Assembly (NCBI GenBank): GCA_021324015.1
Contig: JAJPJX010000068.1
Span: 56,452 to 120,451 of the forward strand
Direction: 5' to 3'
DNA: 64,000 bases
DNA from: Solibacteraceae bacterium
GTDB lineage: Bacteria; Acidobacteriota; Terriglobia; Bryobacterales; Bryobacteraceae
The notes under the pieces are model-generated. The model was given only the letters and a program-made list of their open reading frames with translations. It ran no database searches and had not been told where the DNA came from. The position numbers and the translations under genes are program-made. Below are positions 43,177 to 51,230 of this stretch, one piece after another; the first letter of the stretch is position 1; every line of letters starts with the position of its first letter.

Positions 43177-43896
43177 TCAATCTCCGAAGATCTCGCGGAA
43201 GAAGGACAGCATGGCGTTCCAGGAGCGCTCGTCGGCAAGCTGGTTGTAGGCCAGCCCTTCGATGCCCCGTTCTCCGGCACGCGGATTGGTGAAGCTGTGT
43301 TTGGCTCCGCCGTAGACGATCACCTGATAATCCGCGCCGGCGCGGCTCATTTCTTCGATGAATGCCTGCACCTGGGCCTGCGGGATCATGGGATCGTCGG
43401 CGCCGGTGCACACCAGGATCCTGGCCTTGACCTGCTGCGGCTCGGCGGGACTTTTGGTCTCGAGGCGGCCGTGAAAGCTGACCACGCCCGCCGCTGGGGC
43501 GCCCGAGCGCGCGAGTTCCAGTGACGTGGTGCCGCCGAAGCAATACCCGATGGAAGCAATGCGGCCGGGGTCTACCTCGGGCAGGCCGGCGAGCGCATCG
43601 AAGGCCGCGCGGATGCGGGCGCGCAGCGTGGGCAGGTCGTTGCGCAGGCCGGCGCTCCATGCCAGCCCTTCCTGGTTGCTGGCGGCCTGCCGGCCTTCTC
43701 CGAACATGTCCACGGCCAGGGCCACATACCCCCTTTCCGCGAGGCGCTCGGCCCTCTGCTGGACGTGCTCGCCGATACCCCAGGCCTCATGGACCACGAG
43801 CACGCCCGGGCGCTTGCCTGCGCGGGCGGCATCGTAGGCCAGGTAGCCGCGAAAGGTGGTGTCGCCCAAATGGTAGGCAAAGGTTTCGGTTTTCAT
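43177..43896 (-). CDS. Dienelactone hydrolase family protein
   Basis: A 239-residue alpha/beta-hydrolase. The catalytic triad is visible: C119 in SIGYCFGG, D168 in TGADDPM and H200 in GAKHSFTNP. Dienelactone hydrolases open carboxymethylene-butenolides in aromatic degradation, but many members act on other esters. It is cytoplasmic, with no signal. The start is the ATG at 43896, with GAGGAA seven bases upstream. It lies between the MFS transporter and the antitoxin on the same strand and could be co-transcribed with both. Confidence 0.88.
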   Translation of the reverse strand: MKTETFAYHLGDTTFRGYLAYDAARAGKRPGVLVVHEAWGIGEHVQQRAERLAERGYVALAVDMFGEGRQAASNQEGLAWSAGLRNDLPTLRARIRAAFDALAGLPEVDPGRIASIGYCFGGTTSLELARSGAPAAGVVSFHGRLETKSPAEPQQVKARILVCTGADDPMIPQAQVQAFIEEMSRAGADYQVIVYGGAKHSFTNPRAGERGIEGLAYNQLADERSWNAMLSFFREIFGD

Positions 43897-43921
43897 GTCA
43901 CGCTTCCTCATCTAGGATGTA

Positions 43922-45121
43922 TCAGAAAAGCAACTCGACGCGCCGCACCAGCAGAAACAGTGCGGCCACACCCAGTGCGGGCAGCAGGCCGGCGGCCAGG
44001 AAGACGGGGAGATACGAAAAGTGGTCCACCACGGCGCCGGTGGCGAGCATCAGCAGCATGTTCATGAGTCCTTCTCCCACACCCGTGAGGCCGCTGAGGC
44101 GGGCCAGCACGGGCGGCGAGAACAGGTCCGTGAGTAGCGCGATGTGGTTGGCGGCGAAAGCGCTGATGCCGAAGGTGGCGGTCGAGATCAGGCCGATGGG
44201 CAGCAGTTCACCCGGCGCCAGGGGCATCAGCAGACTGGCGCCGCACAGCGCCGCCGCCAGCACGAAGGCTATTTTGCGAGCGGCGTCCGCGCTCCAGCCG
44301 CGGCGCATCAGGTGGCTGGAAAACCAGCCTCCGGCCAGGTTGCCCAGGCCGGCGAACAGGAAGGGCACGCCGGCCAGCAGTCCGATGCGGGCCAGGCTGA
44401 AGTGGTGCTCGCGCTTGAGATACTCGGGAAGCCAGTACCAGTAGAAATGAACCACCGGGCCGCCCAGCATGCGCATCAGTACCGCGCCCCACACCTGGCG
44501 GTGGCGCAGCATGGGGGCCAAGGGTTGCGCGGGCGTGCCGGGCTGCGGCGGCTCCCGGTCGCGATAGAACGCCAGCCACGGCGCAATCCACACGAGACCC
44601 AGCGCGCTGGGCAGCAGGAACGCCGCGCGCCAGCCGAAATGCAGGGCCAGTGCCACGATCAGCGGAGGCGCGGCGAAAGCTCCCACCACGGTGCCGCTGT
44701 TGAAGATGCCGCCCGCGAGCGCGCGTTCCCGCGGCGGGAACCACTGCGAGATCACCTTGATGCCGCCGGAGTAATTGCCGCACTCGCCCGTGCCCATCAG
44801 GAAGCGAAAAGCGCAAAACTGCCCGGCGGTGCGTCCCACGGCGTGCAGCCCGTTGGCGGCGGACCACCAGAGCATCAGCAGCGGCAGCCCGAGGCGCGCA
44901 CCATGCCGGTCCAGGAACCAGCCCGCGGGCACCTGCGCCAGCGTCATGCCCAGCAGGAAGGCGAACAGGACGTACGCATATTGGGTGTTGGAGAGCCCCA
45001 GTTCGTCGCGCATCACGGGCGCCAGCACGGAGAGCACCTGCCGGTCCACCAGGTTGATGGTAATGGAGAGAAACAGCAGGCCCAGCACACCCCAGCGCGC
45101 CGGGCGGGCTTCGTCTAGCAT
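43922..45121 (-). CDS. MFS transporter, ACS (anion:cation symporter) type
   Basis: A 399-residue transporter with 12 predicted helices. It contains NLVDRQVLSVLAPVMRDELG, the motif-A-like loop GWFLDRHGARLG between helices 2 and 3, and FRFLMGTGECGNYSGGIKVISQWFP near helix 4. The last two are features of the ACS family, which includes hexuronate, glucarate and phthalate transporters. The substrate is therefore probably a sugar acid or aromatic acid anion. It is divergent from the NagB-like gene, with only six bases between the starts. Confidence 0.88.
   Translation of the reverse strand: MLDEARPARWGVLGLLFLSITINLVDRQVLSVLAPVMRDELGLSNTQYAYVLFAFLLGMTLAQVPAGWFLDRHGARLGLPLLMLWWSAANGLHAVGRTAGQFCAFRFLMGTGECGNYSGGIKVISQWFPPRERALAGGIFNSGTVVGAFAAPPLIVALALHFGWRAAFLLPSALGLVWIAPWLAFYRDREPPQPGTPAQPLAPMLRHRQVWGAVLMRMLGGPVVHFYWYWLPEYLKREHHFSLARIGLLAGVPFLFAGLGNLAGGWFSSHLMRRGWSADAARKIAFVLAAALCGASLLMPLAPGELLPIGLISTATFGISAFAANHIALLTDLFSPPVLARLSGLTGVGEGLMNMLLMLATGAVVDHFSYLPVFLAAGLLPALGVAALFLLVRRVELLF
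45116..45121 (+). promoter_or_regulatory. -10-like hexamer six bases before the NagB-like start
   Basis: TAGCAT is followed by AGGGCC and the ATG at 45128. It overlaps the start codon of the divergent MFS gene, so the promoter of this gene would lie inside that coding sequence. The spacing predicts a leaderless mRNA, although AGGG could act as a weak Shine-Dalgarno sequence. Confidence 0.35.
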
Positions 45122-45127
45122 AGGGCC

Positions 45128-45982
45128 ATGGACCCGTACAGCCGCCTGATGACCCTGTCCGTGGACGAACTGCGGCGCCGCGCCCGCATCCCCTTTCGCC
45201 TGCTGCCAGACATCCCGTCGATTCTATCCGATTTCGCCCGTTCCATCGCCGCGGAGATCCGCCGGGGCAACGCCCGCGGCGAGCCGGTGCGCCTGATCCT
45301 GCCCGTGGGTCCGGTGGCGCACTATCGCGAGCTGGTCGAGACCACCAACCGCGAGCGCCTCTCCTGGCGGAACGTCCACACTTTCCAGATGGACGAATTT
45401 CTGGACTGGCAGGGCCGCCCCCTGCCGCTGGACCACCCTCTGAGCTTCGAAGGATTCATGCGCCGGGAGGTATTCGCGCGCATCGATCCGGAGCTGCGCC
45501 TCCCCGGCGGCCAGTGCCACTTCCCGCACCCGTTTCGCATCGGCGAGATCAGCGAAAAGATCCGCGAGGCCGGCGGGATCGACTGCTGCTACGGCGGCAT
45601 AGGCTATCACGGTCACGTGGCCTTCAACGAGCCGCCCATCTCGCGCTGGTATCGCGTCGGCGTGGAGGAACTGCGCGCCTCGCAGACCCGCGTCGTGGCT
45701 CTGGGCGACGATTCCATCGTGGTGCAGAGCATCCACTCGGCGGGCGGCTATTCCGCGGCCATCCCGCCCATGGCGGTTACGCTGGGCATGCAGGACATTC
45801 TCTCCGCGCGTCGCATCCGCCTGTACTGCGCCGCCGGAGAGCGTCACCGGGCAATTTTCCGCATCGCCGTGGCGGGGGAGATTTCGGTGGAGTATCCGGT
45901 GACCCTGGTGCAGGGACACCCGGACGCCGAGATCTGTATTGACGAGGCGGGGGCCCAGCCGATCCGCGTGGGGCTACGCTAG
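45128..45982 (+). CDS. NagB-like glucosamine-6-phosphate isomerase family protein
   Basis: A 284-residue cytoplasmic enzyme of the NagB/RpiA/6-phosphogluconolactonase superfamily. The NagB motifs are visible: HTFQMDEF, GIGYHGHVAFNEPP and SIHSAGGYS. The general architecture matches deaminase/isomerase members, but the catalytic region is divergent (GGIGYHGH rather than GIGxDGH), so the substrate may not be glucosamine-6-phosphate. Its 3' end overlaps the convergent ferrochelatase gene by nine bases. Confidence 0.82.
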   Translation: MDPYSRLMTLSVDELRRRARIPFRLLPDIPSILSDFARSIAAEIRRGNARGEPVRLILPVGPVAHYRELVETTNRERLSWRNVHTFQMDEFLDWQGRPLPLDHPLSFEGFMRREVFARIDPELRLPGGQCHFPHPFRIGEISEKIREAGGIDCCYGGIGYHGHVAFNEPPISRWYRVGVEELRASQTRVVALGDDSIVVQSIHSAGGYSAAIPPMAVTLGMQDILSARRIRLYCAAGERHRAIFRIAVAGEISVEYPVTLVQGHPDAEICIDEAGAQPIRVGLR

Positions 45983-46957
45983 CCGGCGCCGCACCAGTTC
46001 GGCCAGCGCGCGAATGAAGGCCGGCGAGTCGTTCAATCCCGGCACCATGCGGTAGTCCTCGATGCCCAGGCCGCGAGCCTGCTCGCGGTGCTCGATGTCG
46101 ATCTCGTGCAGGGTCTCTACGTGATCGGAAACGAAGGAAATGGGCACCACCAGCACATGGCGGCGCCCCTGGGCGGCCAGGCGCTGGATGGTCTGGTGCA
46201 TGGAGGGCTGTAGCCACTTGGAGGCGCCCACCTTGCTCTGGTAGCACAGGTGCCGCCGGCCGGGCCAGCCGCCGGCCTGCCACGCCAGATCGACGGTGCG
46301 CTCGATCTGGCGCTGGTAAGGATCGCCCGCCTCCACCACGGAGACCGGCACGCTGTGCGCGCTGAACACCATGTCTACGTCCGCCGGATCCGCAAACTCC
46401 GCCAGCGCTTCGCTGGTCCGCCGCACCACGGCATCCACGTAGAGCGGGTCCGCGTGGAACTCTTCGATCAGGTGTAAGCGCGGAGCCCAGCCGTTGGGCT
46501 GAAAGCGGCGGTTCCACTCGTTCACACTGCTGCCGGTGGTTGTGCGGGAGTATTGCGGATAGAGCGGCAGCAGTACCACCTCCGGCGGCGCAAAACGTCC
46601 CAGCTCCGCGATGGCCTCATCGGTGAAGGGGTGCCAGTAGCGCATGGCGATGACCACACGGGCGTCGTAGCCGCGGCGCAGTTCCGCTTCGAGCGCGGCT
46701 GCCTGGCGCCGGGTGAATCGCAGCAGCGGAGATCCGCCGCCGATTTCTTCGTAGTGCCTGGCTACGTGTTTCGCGCGCCGGCTGGAGATCAACCTTGCCA
46801 GCGGCTGGCGGGCGATGCGCGCGAACGGAAAGTCGATGATGTCGGGGTCGGAAAACAGGTTGTAGAGAAACGGCTCGATGGCCTCCGCCGAATCCGGCCC
46901 GCCGAGTTGAAACAATACCACCCCCACTTTGCGGGGCGCCGCCGCGTTCCCAGACAT
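45974..46957 (-). CDS. hemH: Ferrochelatase
   Basis: A 327-residue enzyme that inserts ferrous iron into a porphyrin in the last part of haem synthesis. It starts VGVVLFQLGGPDSAEAIEPFLYNLFSDPDII. The catalytic His is in VFSAHSVPVSV, the conserved glutamate region is SDHVETLHEIDIEH, and CYQSKVG corresponds to the YQSxxG motif. The length is typical. The start ATG at 46957 is chosen because the family N-terminus follows it; a much longer open frame upstream is antisense to the DUF4038 gene. Haem demand fits the c-type cytochromes in the window. Confidence 0.95.
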   Translation of the reverse strand: MSGNAAAPRKVGVVLFQLGGPDSAEAIEPFLYNLFSDPDIIDFPFARIARQPLARLISSRRAKHVARHYEEIGGGSPLLRFTRRQAAALEAELRRGYDARVVIAMRYWHPFTDEAIAELGRFAPPEVVLLPLYPQYSRTTTGSSVNEWNRRFQPNGWAPRLHLIEEFHADPLYVDAVVRRTSEALAEFADPADVDMVFSAHSVPVSVVEAGDPYQRQIERTVDLAWQAGGWPGRRHLCYQSKVGASKWLQPSMHQTIQRLAAQGRRHVLVVPISFVSDHVETLHEIDIEHREQARGLGIEDYRMVPGLNDSPAFIRALAELVRRRLA

Positions 46958-46975
46958 GCCTGAACAGGTAGAGTT

Positions 46976-46981
46976 TACACT
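46976..46981 (+). promoter_or_regulatory. -10-like hexamer six bases before the DUF4038 gene
   Basis: TACACT is followed by AATCGT and the ATG at 46988. No Shine-Dalgarno sequence is present, so the mRNA is predicted to be leaderless. Only 30 bases separate this gene from the divergent hemH. Confidence 0.45.
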
Positions 46982-46987
46982 AATCGT

Positions 46988-48829
46988 ATGGGCATGAAAG
47001 GCGCAGTTCTGGCGCTCCTGCTCGGTGTTGCCGGGCTGCGGGCGCAGAATCCCTGCGCGAACACGCCGGCGTATACCCCCTGTGACCTGACGTTCGAATT
47101 GAATGATGCGGAGGCGGCCGCGCACCCCAGCCCGTACCTCAGCGTCGCGATGCACGCCGAGTTCAAGTCCCCCACCTTCCACACCTACCTCATGCCGGCC
47201 TTCTGGGACGGCGGGCGCCGCCTGGTGATCCGCTTCACACCCACCGAGCCAGGCAACTGGGAATATCGCGTAACCAGCAACGTGAAGCGCTGGGAGGGAC
47301 AGACCGGATCCTTCACCGCTGCGGCGTCCGAACTGCCTGGATTCATCGTTCCGCGCAACGTGCACCACTGGGCTTATGCCGACAGCAACCGGCCGCACCT
47401 GTGGATGGGCGACACCTGCTTCACCTTCGGCTTTATGGATGAAGCCCTGTTCCGCCAGGTGGTGGATGCGCGCGCCGCCCAGAAGTTCACGCACATCCGC
47501 GGCCTGATCCTGGGATCGCCAGCCGATGCCGCCGCCATGTATTCCAGTCCCGACCAGCCGAATCCCGCCGGGTTCCAGCGCCTGGACCAGCGCATTCTCT
47601 ACATCAACCGCAAAGGGATTATTGCGGACCTGATCCTGGCCGGCGCTAATGGCCAGCTCGCCTCGCTGTTCCCCAACTGGCAGCAGCGGCAGCGCTACAT
47701 CCGCTACATCGTTGCCCGTTACGCGCCCATGAACATCACCTGGCAGGGTTTCCGGGATTTCGAGAGCTACGCGGACGGCAGGCCGCTGCTGAAAGAGGTG
47801 GGGCGGCTGCTCAAGGACCTGGATCCCTATCACCACCCCATGACCAGCGGCACGCTGTCCACCTCGGCGCCCCTGCTGGACGACGGCTGGCAGAACTTCG
47901 TTTCCTATCACTCCGCCGACGACCAGTTGGGCGCCATCGAACACCAGCTTTTCGCCGTGCCTTTTGTGAACCTGAATTTCGGTGTGGAAGACAGCGGGGC
48001 GGGCAAGTCCGGCCCGGACGCCGTGGACCTGGACACCTTCCGCCACCGTCTGTGGAACGCCACCATGAACGGCCAGTACGTCACCTACGCCAACACCGGC
48101 ACCTACGGCGGCGGATCTCTGCCGGTGGACGCCAAATACCTGGATTCGCCCGGCGCCAAAATGATGACGGCCTGGTTCGACTTCTTTTCCGGAACGCGGC
48201 ACTGGGAACTGGAACCCTATTTCGACGTGGATGGCGGGCGCGGCCTGGCCCTGGAGGATGTAGAGTACATCATTTACGTCGAAAAGCCCGGGCCGGTGGA
48301 AGTGCTGGTGGAAAGGCACGGCTACGATGTGGAGTGGATCAATCCCATCAGCGGCGAGCACATCCGGGAGAAGAACTTTAAAGGCGAGCACTACACCGGA
48401 GATCCACCGGACAAGACGCACGACTGGGTGCTGCACATCTCCCGCGAAGGCCACAAGGAGGGGATGCTACGGTCTTACAAATTCGAATCGCGGCGCATCG
48501 AGATGCAGGTGATCGAGCAGAACCCGGCCAAGGTGCCCTTCGAGATCGCGCAGCCGGCGCAGGACCTGTCGCTCTCCAAACCCGCGGAGTACGCGGTCAA
48601 GCTGACGCGCGCGACGCACGCCACGCGTTCCATGATGTACCTGTGGACCGTGGAGGCAGCCGCCGAGGGGCAGGGCTTCCGCGTGGCCGGCACCGGTCCG
48701 CAAGGCCGGCTCCATATCCCGCCGTCCATTGCGCGGAAGTTTCCGGCGGTGCTGAGCCTGCGGCTCTACGGCATGAACGCGGTGGGCAAGGTGTACGCCG
48801 CGGACAAGGCCCTCCAGCTTACCCAGTGA
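46988..48829 (+). CDS. Secreted DUF5060/DUF4038 glycoside-hydrolase-like protein
   Basis: A 613-residue exported protein (signal peptide 1-18). An N-terminal beta domain of DUF5060 type (about 30-115: PTEPGNWEYRVTSNV) precedes a DUF4038 TIM-barrel-like catalytic domain (about 125-400: HLWMGDTCFTFGF, YARYAPMNITWQGFRDFESY). A C-terminal beta region (about 400-600) completes it. Members are thought to be glycosidases acting on plant polysaccharides (apiosidase-like), but activity here is inferred. Its stop is fused with the start of tsaB (GTGA). Confidence 0.85.
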   Translation: MGMKGAVLALLLGVAGLRAQNPCANTPAYTPCDLTFELNDAEAAAHPSPYLSVAMHAEFKSPTFHTYLMPAFWDGGRRLVIRFTPTEPGNWEYRVTSNVKRWEGQTGSFTAAASELPGFIVPRNVHHWAYADSNRPHLWMGDTCFTFGFMDEALFRQVVDARAAQKFTHIRGLILGSPADAAAMYSSPDQPNPAGFQRLDQRILYINRKGIIADLILAGANGQLASLFPNWQQRQRYIRYIVARYAPMNITWQGFRDFESYADGRPLLKEVGRLLKDLDPYHHPMTSGTLSTSAPLLDDGWQNFVSYHSADDQLGAIEHQLFAVPFVNLNFGVEDSGAGKSGPDAVDLDTFRHRLWNATMNGQYVTYANTGTYGGGSLPVDAKYLDSPGAKMMTAWFDFFSGTRHWELEPYFDVDGGRGLALEDVEYIIYVEKPGPVEVLVERHGYDVEWINPISGEHIREKNFKGEHYTGDPPDKTHDWVLHISREGHKEGMLRSYKFESRRIEMQVIEQNPAKVPFEIAQPAQDLSLSKPAEYAVKLTRATHATRSMMYLWTVEAAAEGQGFRVAGTGPQGRLHIPPSIARKFPAVLSLRLYGMNAVGKVYAADKALQLTQ

Positions 48830-49488
48830 AAGAACTCGTCCTCTCGCTCGACACCACTCACGAGTTCGGCAGCCTGGCGCTGCTGGCGGGCGAGGAAGTG
48901 CTGGAGGAGGTCCTGCTGCACTCGCCCGAGGGATTTGGACACATTCTTTACGGGCAGTTGGGCAAGTTGCTGGCGCGGCATCAGGCCGCCGTGCGCCAGG
49001 TGGCCTGCTTCGCCGCCGCGTCCGGCCCTGGGTCATTTACGGGGGTGCGCATCGGCCTGACCGCCGTAAAGGGGCTGGCGGAGGCCACCGCCAGGCCCGT
49101 GGTGGCCGTCTCCAACCTGGCGGCCATGGCTTCTCTGGGAACGCTTTCGCTGCGCGCGCCGCTGCTCGACGCCCGCCGGGGGGAGATCTATGCCGCGCTC
49201 TACGATGCGCAGGGCCGCGCCGTGATTCCGGAAGCCGTGCTGCCGTTTCGGGAATGGCTCCAGCGTCTGCCCGCCGGTGAAATCGAACTGCTGGCCATGG
49301 ATTTCGGCCCGTTCCGAGACGCCCTGCCGGAATCCGCCCACCTCACCACTGTGCCCCGCGCGCTGGCCGCCGCTGTGGGCCGGATTGCCTGGCGGAAATG
49401 GAAAGCCGGACAAGCCATGGATCCGGCGGCGGTAGATGCGAACTACGTCCGCCGCGCGGATGCCGAGCTGTTTTGGAAAGACCGCTGA
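48826..49488 (+). CDS. tsaB: tRNA threonylcarbamoyladenosine biosynthesis protein TsaB
   Basis: A 220-residue ASKHA-fold protein that, with TsaD and TsaE, adds threonylcarbamoyl to A37 of tRNAs reading ANN codons. The hallmark ASGPGSFTGVRIGL (about 61-74) and the N-terminal LSLDTT strand are present. GTG is used as start and overlaps the upstream stop by four bases. The coupling of a housekeeping gene to a secreted glycosidase-like gene is odd, and TsaD and TsaE are not in the window. Confidence 0.92.
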   Translation: MKELVLSLDTTHEFGSLALLAGEEVLEEVLLHSPEGFGHILYGQLGKLLARHQAAVRQVACFAAASGPGSFTGVRIGLTAVKGLAEATARPVVAVSNLAAMASLGTLSLRAPLLDARRGEIYAALYDAQGRAVIPEAVLPFREWLQRLPAGEIELLAMDFGPFRDALPESAHLTTVPRALAAAVGRIAWRKWKAGQAMDPAAVDANYVRRADAELFWKDR

Positions 49489-49497
49489 CAGTACCTT

Positions 49498-49962
49498 TTA
49501 CTTCTCGTCAATCTTCACGATGGCGTAGGTGATCTGCTGGCCGCTCGCCACCAGCACCTGGTGCGGGATCTTTGACGGGATATTCACGATATCGCCCGGC
49601 CCGAGGCTCCGCTTTTCGCCGCCGTTGATCGACGGCCCGCGGACTTCTCCCGGCGCCGTGTTCCTGCCGTTCACCATGGTGCCGCCGACAATCAGCGTGC
49701 CCGCGCCACTTTGCACTACGAAGACGTCCGCCTGGGTCTCATGCAGTTCCGCCTCGCCGTCGCCTTCGCGGTGGGCCACCATTACCAGGTGATTGCCGAA
49801 CTTGGCGAGTTGCTGGGTGGCCACCTTCTGGGCGTTGACTTTGGGGGCCAGTTCTTTGGTGAAACCCCGTAATTGGGAGCCCTTCCACATCTCGAACCCT
49901 GCCGGGGCGGCGGCCAGAAGCGCCGCGGCCGCCAGAGCGGCGACGATAGCGATCGGTTTCAT
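49498..49962 (-). CDS. Exported cupin-domain protein
   Basis: A 154-residue protein with a signal peptide (residues 1-20) and one cupin barrel: HREGDGEAELHETQADVFVVQSG for the first motif, and GPGDIVNIPSKIPHQVL for the second. Metal-binding His residues are partly conserved. The function is unknown; small exported cupins may bind sugars or act as isomerases. The ATG at 49962 is one choice; the ATG three codons upstream (49971) has AAGGAG too close. It ends nine bases from tsaB and is convergent with it. Confidence 0.75.
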   Translation of the reverse strand: MKPIAIVAALAAAALLAAAPAGFEMWKGSQLRGFTKELAPKVNAQKVATQQLAKFGNHLVMVAHREGDGEAELHETQADVFVVQSGAGTLIVGGTMVNGRNTAPGEVRGPSINGGEKRSLGPGDIVNIPSKIPHQVLVASGQQITYAIVKIDEK

Positions 49963-49977
49963 TGCTTCCATGTCTCC

Positions 49978-51180
49978 TTAGGTAGGTTGTGCTCCGCCGG
50001 GTCCGGGCACGGCTTTCATGACCGGGATGCGTTCCTCCGCGGGAGGAAGCGGCGGGAAGTCGGTATACGGCTCGGTCTGATACCAGTAACACACCGAATA
50101 GAAATTGTCGGCGCGGTGGTTGGCATGGCCGTGCTCCATGGTGTGCTTCAGGTAGCGGGTGAACGTGACGGGATTGTCGGCGTGCCAGCGGTACAGGCAG
50201 TAGCGCCCGCCGGTGCGCTCCGGCGATTGGATGAACGGCGCGCCATTGTAGAGATGCGCGAACGGGATGGCGGCATCGCGCCCCCCGAAATCCCAGGCGC
50301 CGCAAAAATAATCCTCGGAGCCGGTGCCCGTGATGATGGGCTTGGACTCGTCATCCACGAAGATCATCTCGTCACCTTCACCCATCCAGAACTCCTGGTT
50401 TTGCAGCACTCCCAGGGTCACACCCATCAAGTGCCCCCGGCCGCGCGTCTCGCCGTACACGTAATTCATCTTGCCGTCGAGGTTTTTCAGCCGGTTGGCG
50501 TCGCCGTTGCTCTTCCAGTCATTGGTGGTGGGGTGATTCGGGGTCCCCTGGCGGTACTGCGCGTGGAAGTAGAGAGCGTCCGCGGGCAGTTCCGGCCAAA
50601 GCTGGTAGTCGATGTTGGAGTAGAACGAACTCACGTCCTGCTTGCCTTCATTGCTGGCGGTGATCCGCGCCGACTTGCGGAAAGGCATGGCGAAGTAGCA
50701 GTTCAGCGCCTTGACCGAAGAGCAGTTCAGGAAGGCGGACTGGTAGATGAAGTATTGCCCCAGGTTGAGGCCGAAGAAATCTCCCACGGGCACTTCTACG
50801 CTGGGTTTGGCGTTGCCGTCCCAGTACATGCGGATCACGACTTCTTTGAGGTGGTTCATGCTCTGGGCGGCGATGGTGAACCAGATGTGGCTGATGACCC
50901 CCGGGCCGGGGGAGTGGAAAACGTCAATGCTATCGCCAGGTTTGATGGGCCAGCGGTCGGAGTTGCCGCCGGTGCGATCGTAGCTGGACTGCTTGAGAGA
51001 CTTGTAGTTTTGTGCGCGTGTGTAGCGCGGCAGGAAACGGAAGTCGCCGCGCCCGCCCTGGCGCTGGCCCTGCGCGGCCGCGGGCGACGCCGCGGCGGCC
51101 GTGATACCTGCCAGCCCCGCCAGGCGTTGCAGGAACCCGCGCCGCGGAGCTTCGTGTTCGGAAGGGAAATGCATACTCAT
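49978..51180 (-). CDS. Tat-exported DUF2961 (GH172) glycoside hydrolase
   Basis: A 400-residue protein with a Tat-like signal (PRRGFLQRLAGLAG) and two linked beta-jelly-roll parts. The signature GTGSEDYFCGAWDFGG lies near residue 280, and DEMIFVDDESKP lies just upstream. DUF2961 proteins are now placed in family GH172, which includes alpha-D-fructofuranosidases and arabinofuranosidases that act on anhydride-linked fructose or D-arabinan; which applies here is unknown. A perfect -10 (ATTATA on the plus strand, 51192-51197) lies 11 bases before the start and no Shine-Dalgarno sequence is seen. Confidence 0.85.
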   Translation of the reverse strand: MSMHFPSEHEAPRRGFLQRLAGLAGITAAAASPAAAQGQRQGGRGDFRFLPRYTRAQNYKSLKQSSYDRTGGNSDRWPIKPGDSIDVFHSPGPGVISHIWFTIAAQSMNHLKEVVIRMYWDGNAKPSVEVPVGDFFGLNLGQYFIYQSAFLNCSSVKALNCYFAMPFRKSARITASNEGKQDVSSFYSNIDYQLWPELPADALYFHAQYRQGTPNHPTTNDWKSNGDANRLKNLDGKMNYVYGETRGRGHLMGVTLGVLQNQEFWMGEGDEMIFVDDESKPIITGTGSEDYFCGAWDFGGRDAAIPFAHLYNGAPFIQSPERTGGRYCLYRWHADNPVTFTRYLKHTMEHGHANHRADNFYSVCYWYQTEPYTDFPPLPPAEERIPVMKAVPGPGGAQPT

Positions 51181-51191
51181 GCCAAGCGCGG

Positions 51192-51197
51192 ATTATA
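51192..51197 (-). promoter_or_regulatory. Consensus -10 box close to the GH172 start
   Basis: On the minus strand TATAAT ends 11 bases before the ATG at 51180, which predicts a leader of four to five bases only. No ribosome-binding site fits in it. Confidence 0.45.
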
Positions 51198-51230
51198 CTA
51201 CGCCGCCGGGCGCGAGTTGCGGGGAACAAA

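Noticed and set aside
46958..48454. Long in-frame N-terminal extension of ferrochelatase
   Set aside because: The extension lies antisense to the DUF4038 gene, and the ferrochelatase family starts at the ATG at 46957.
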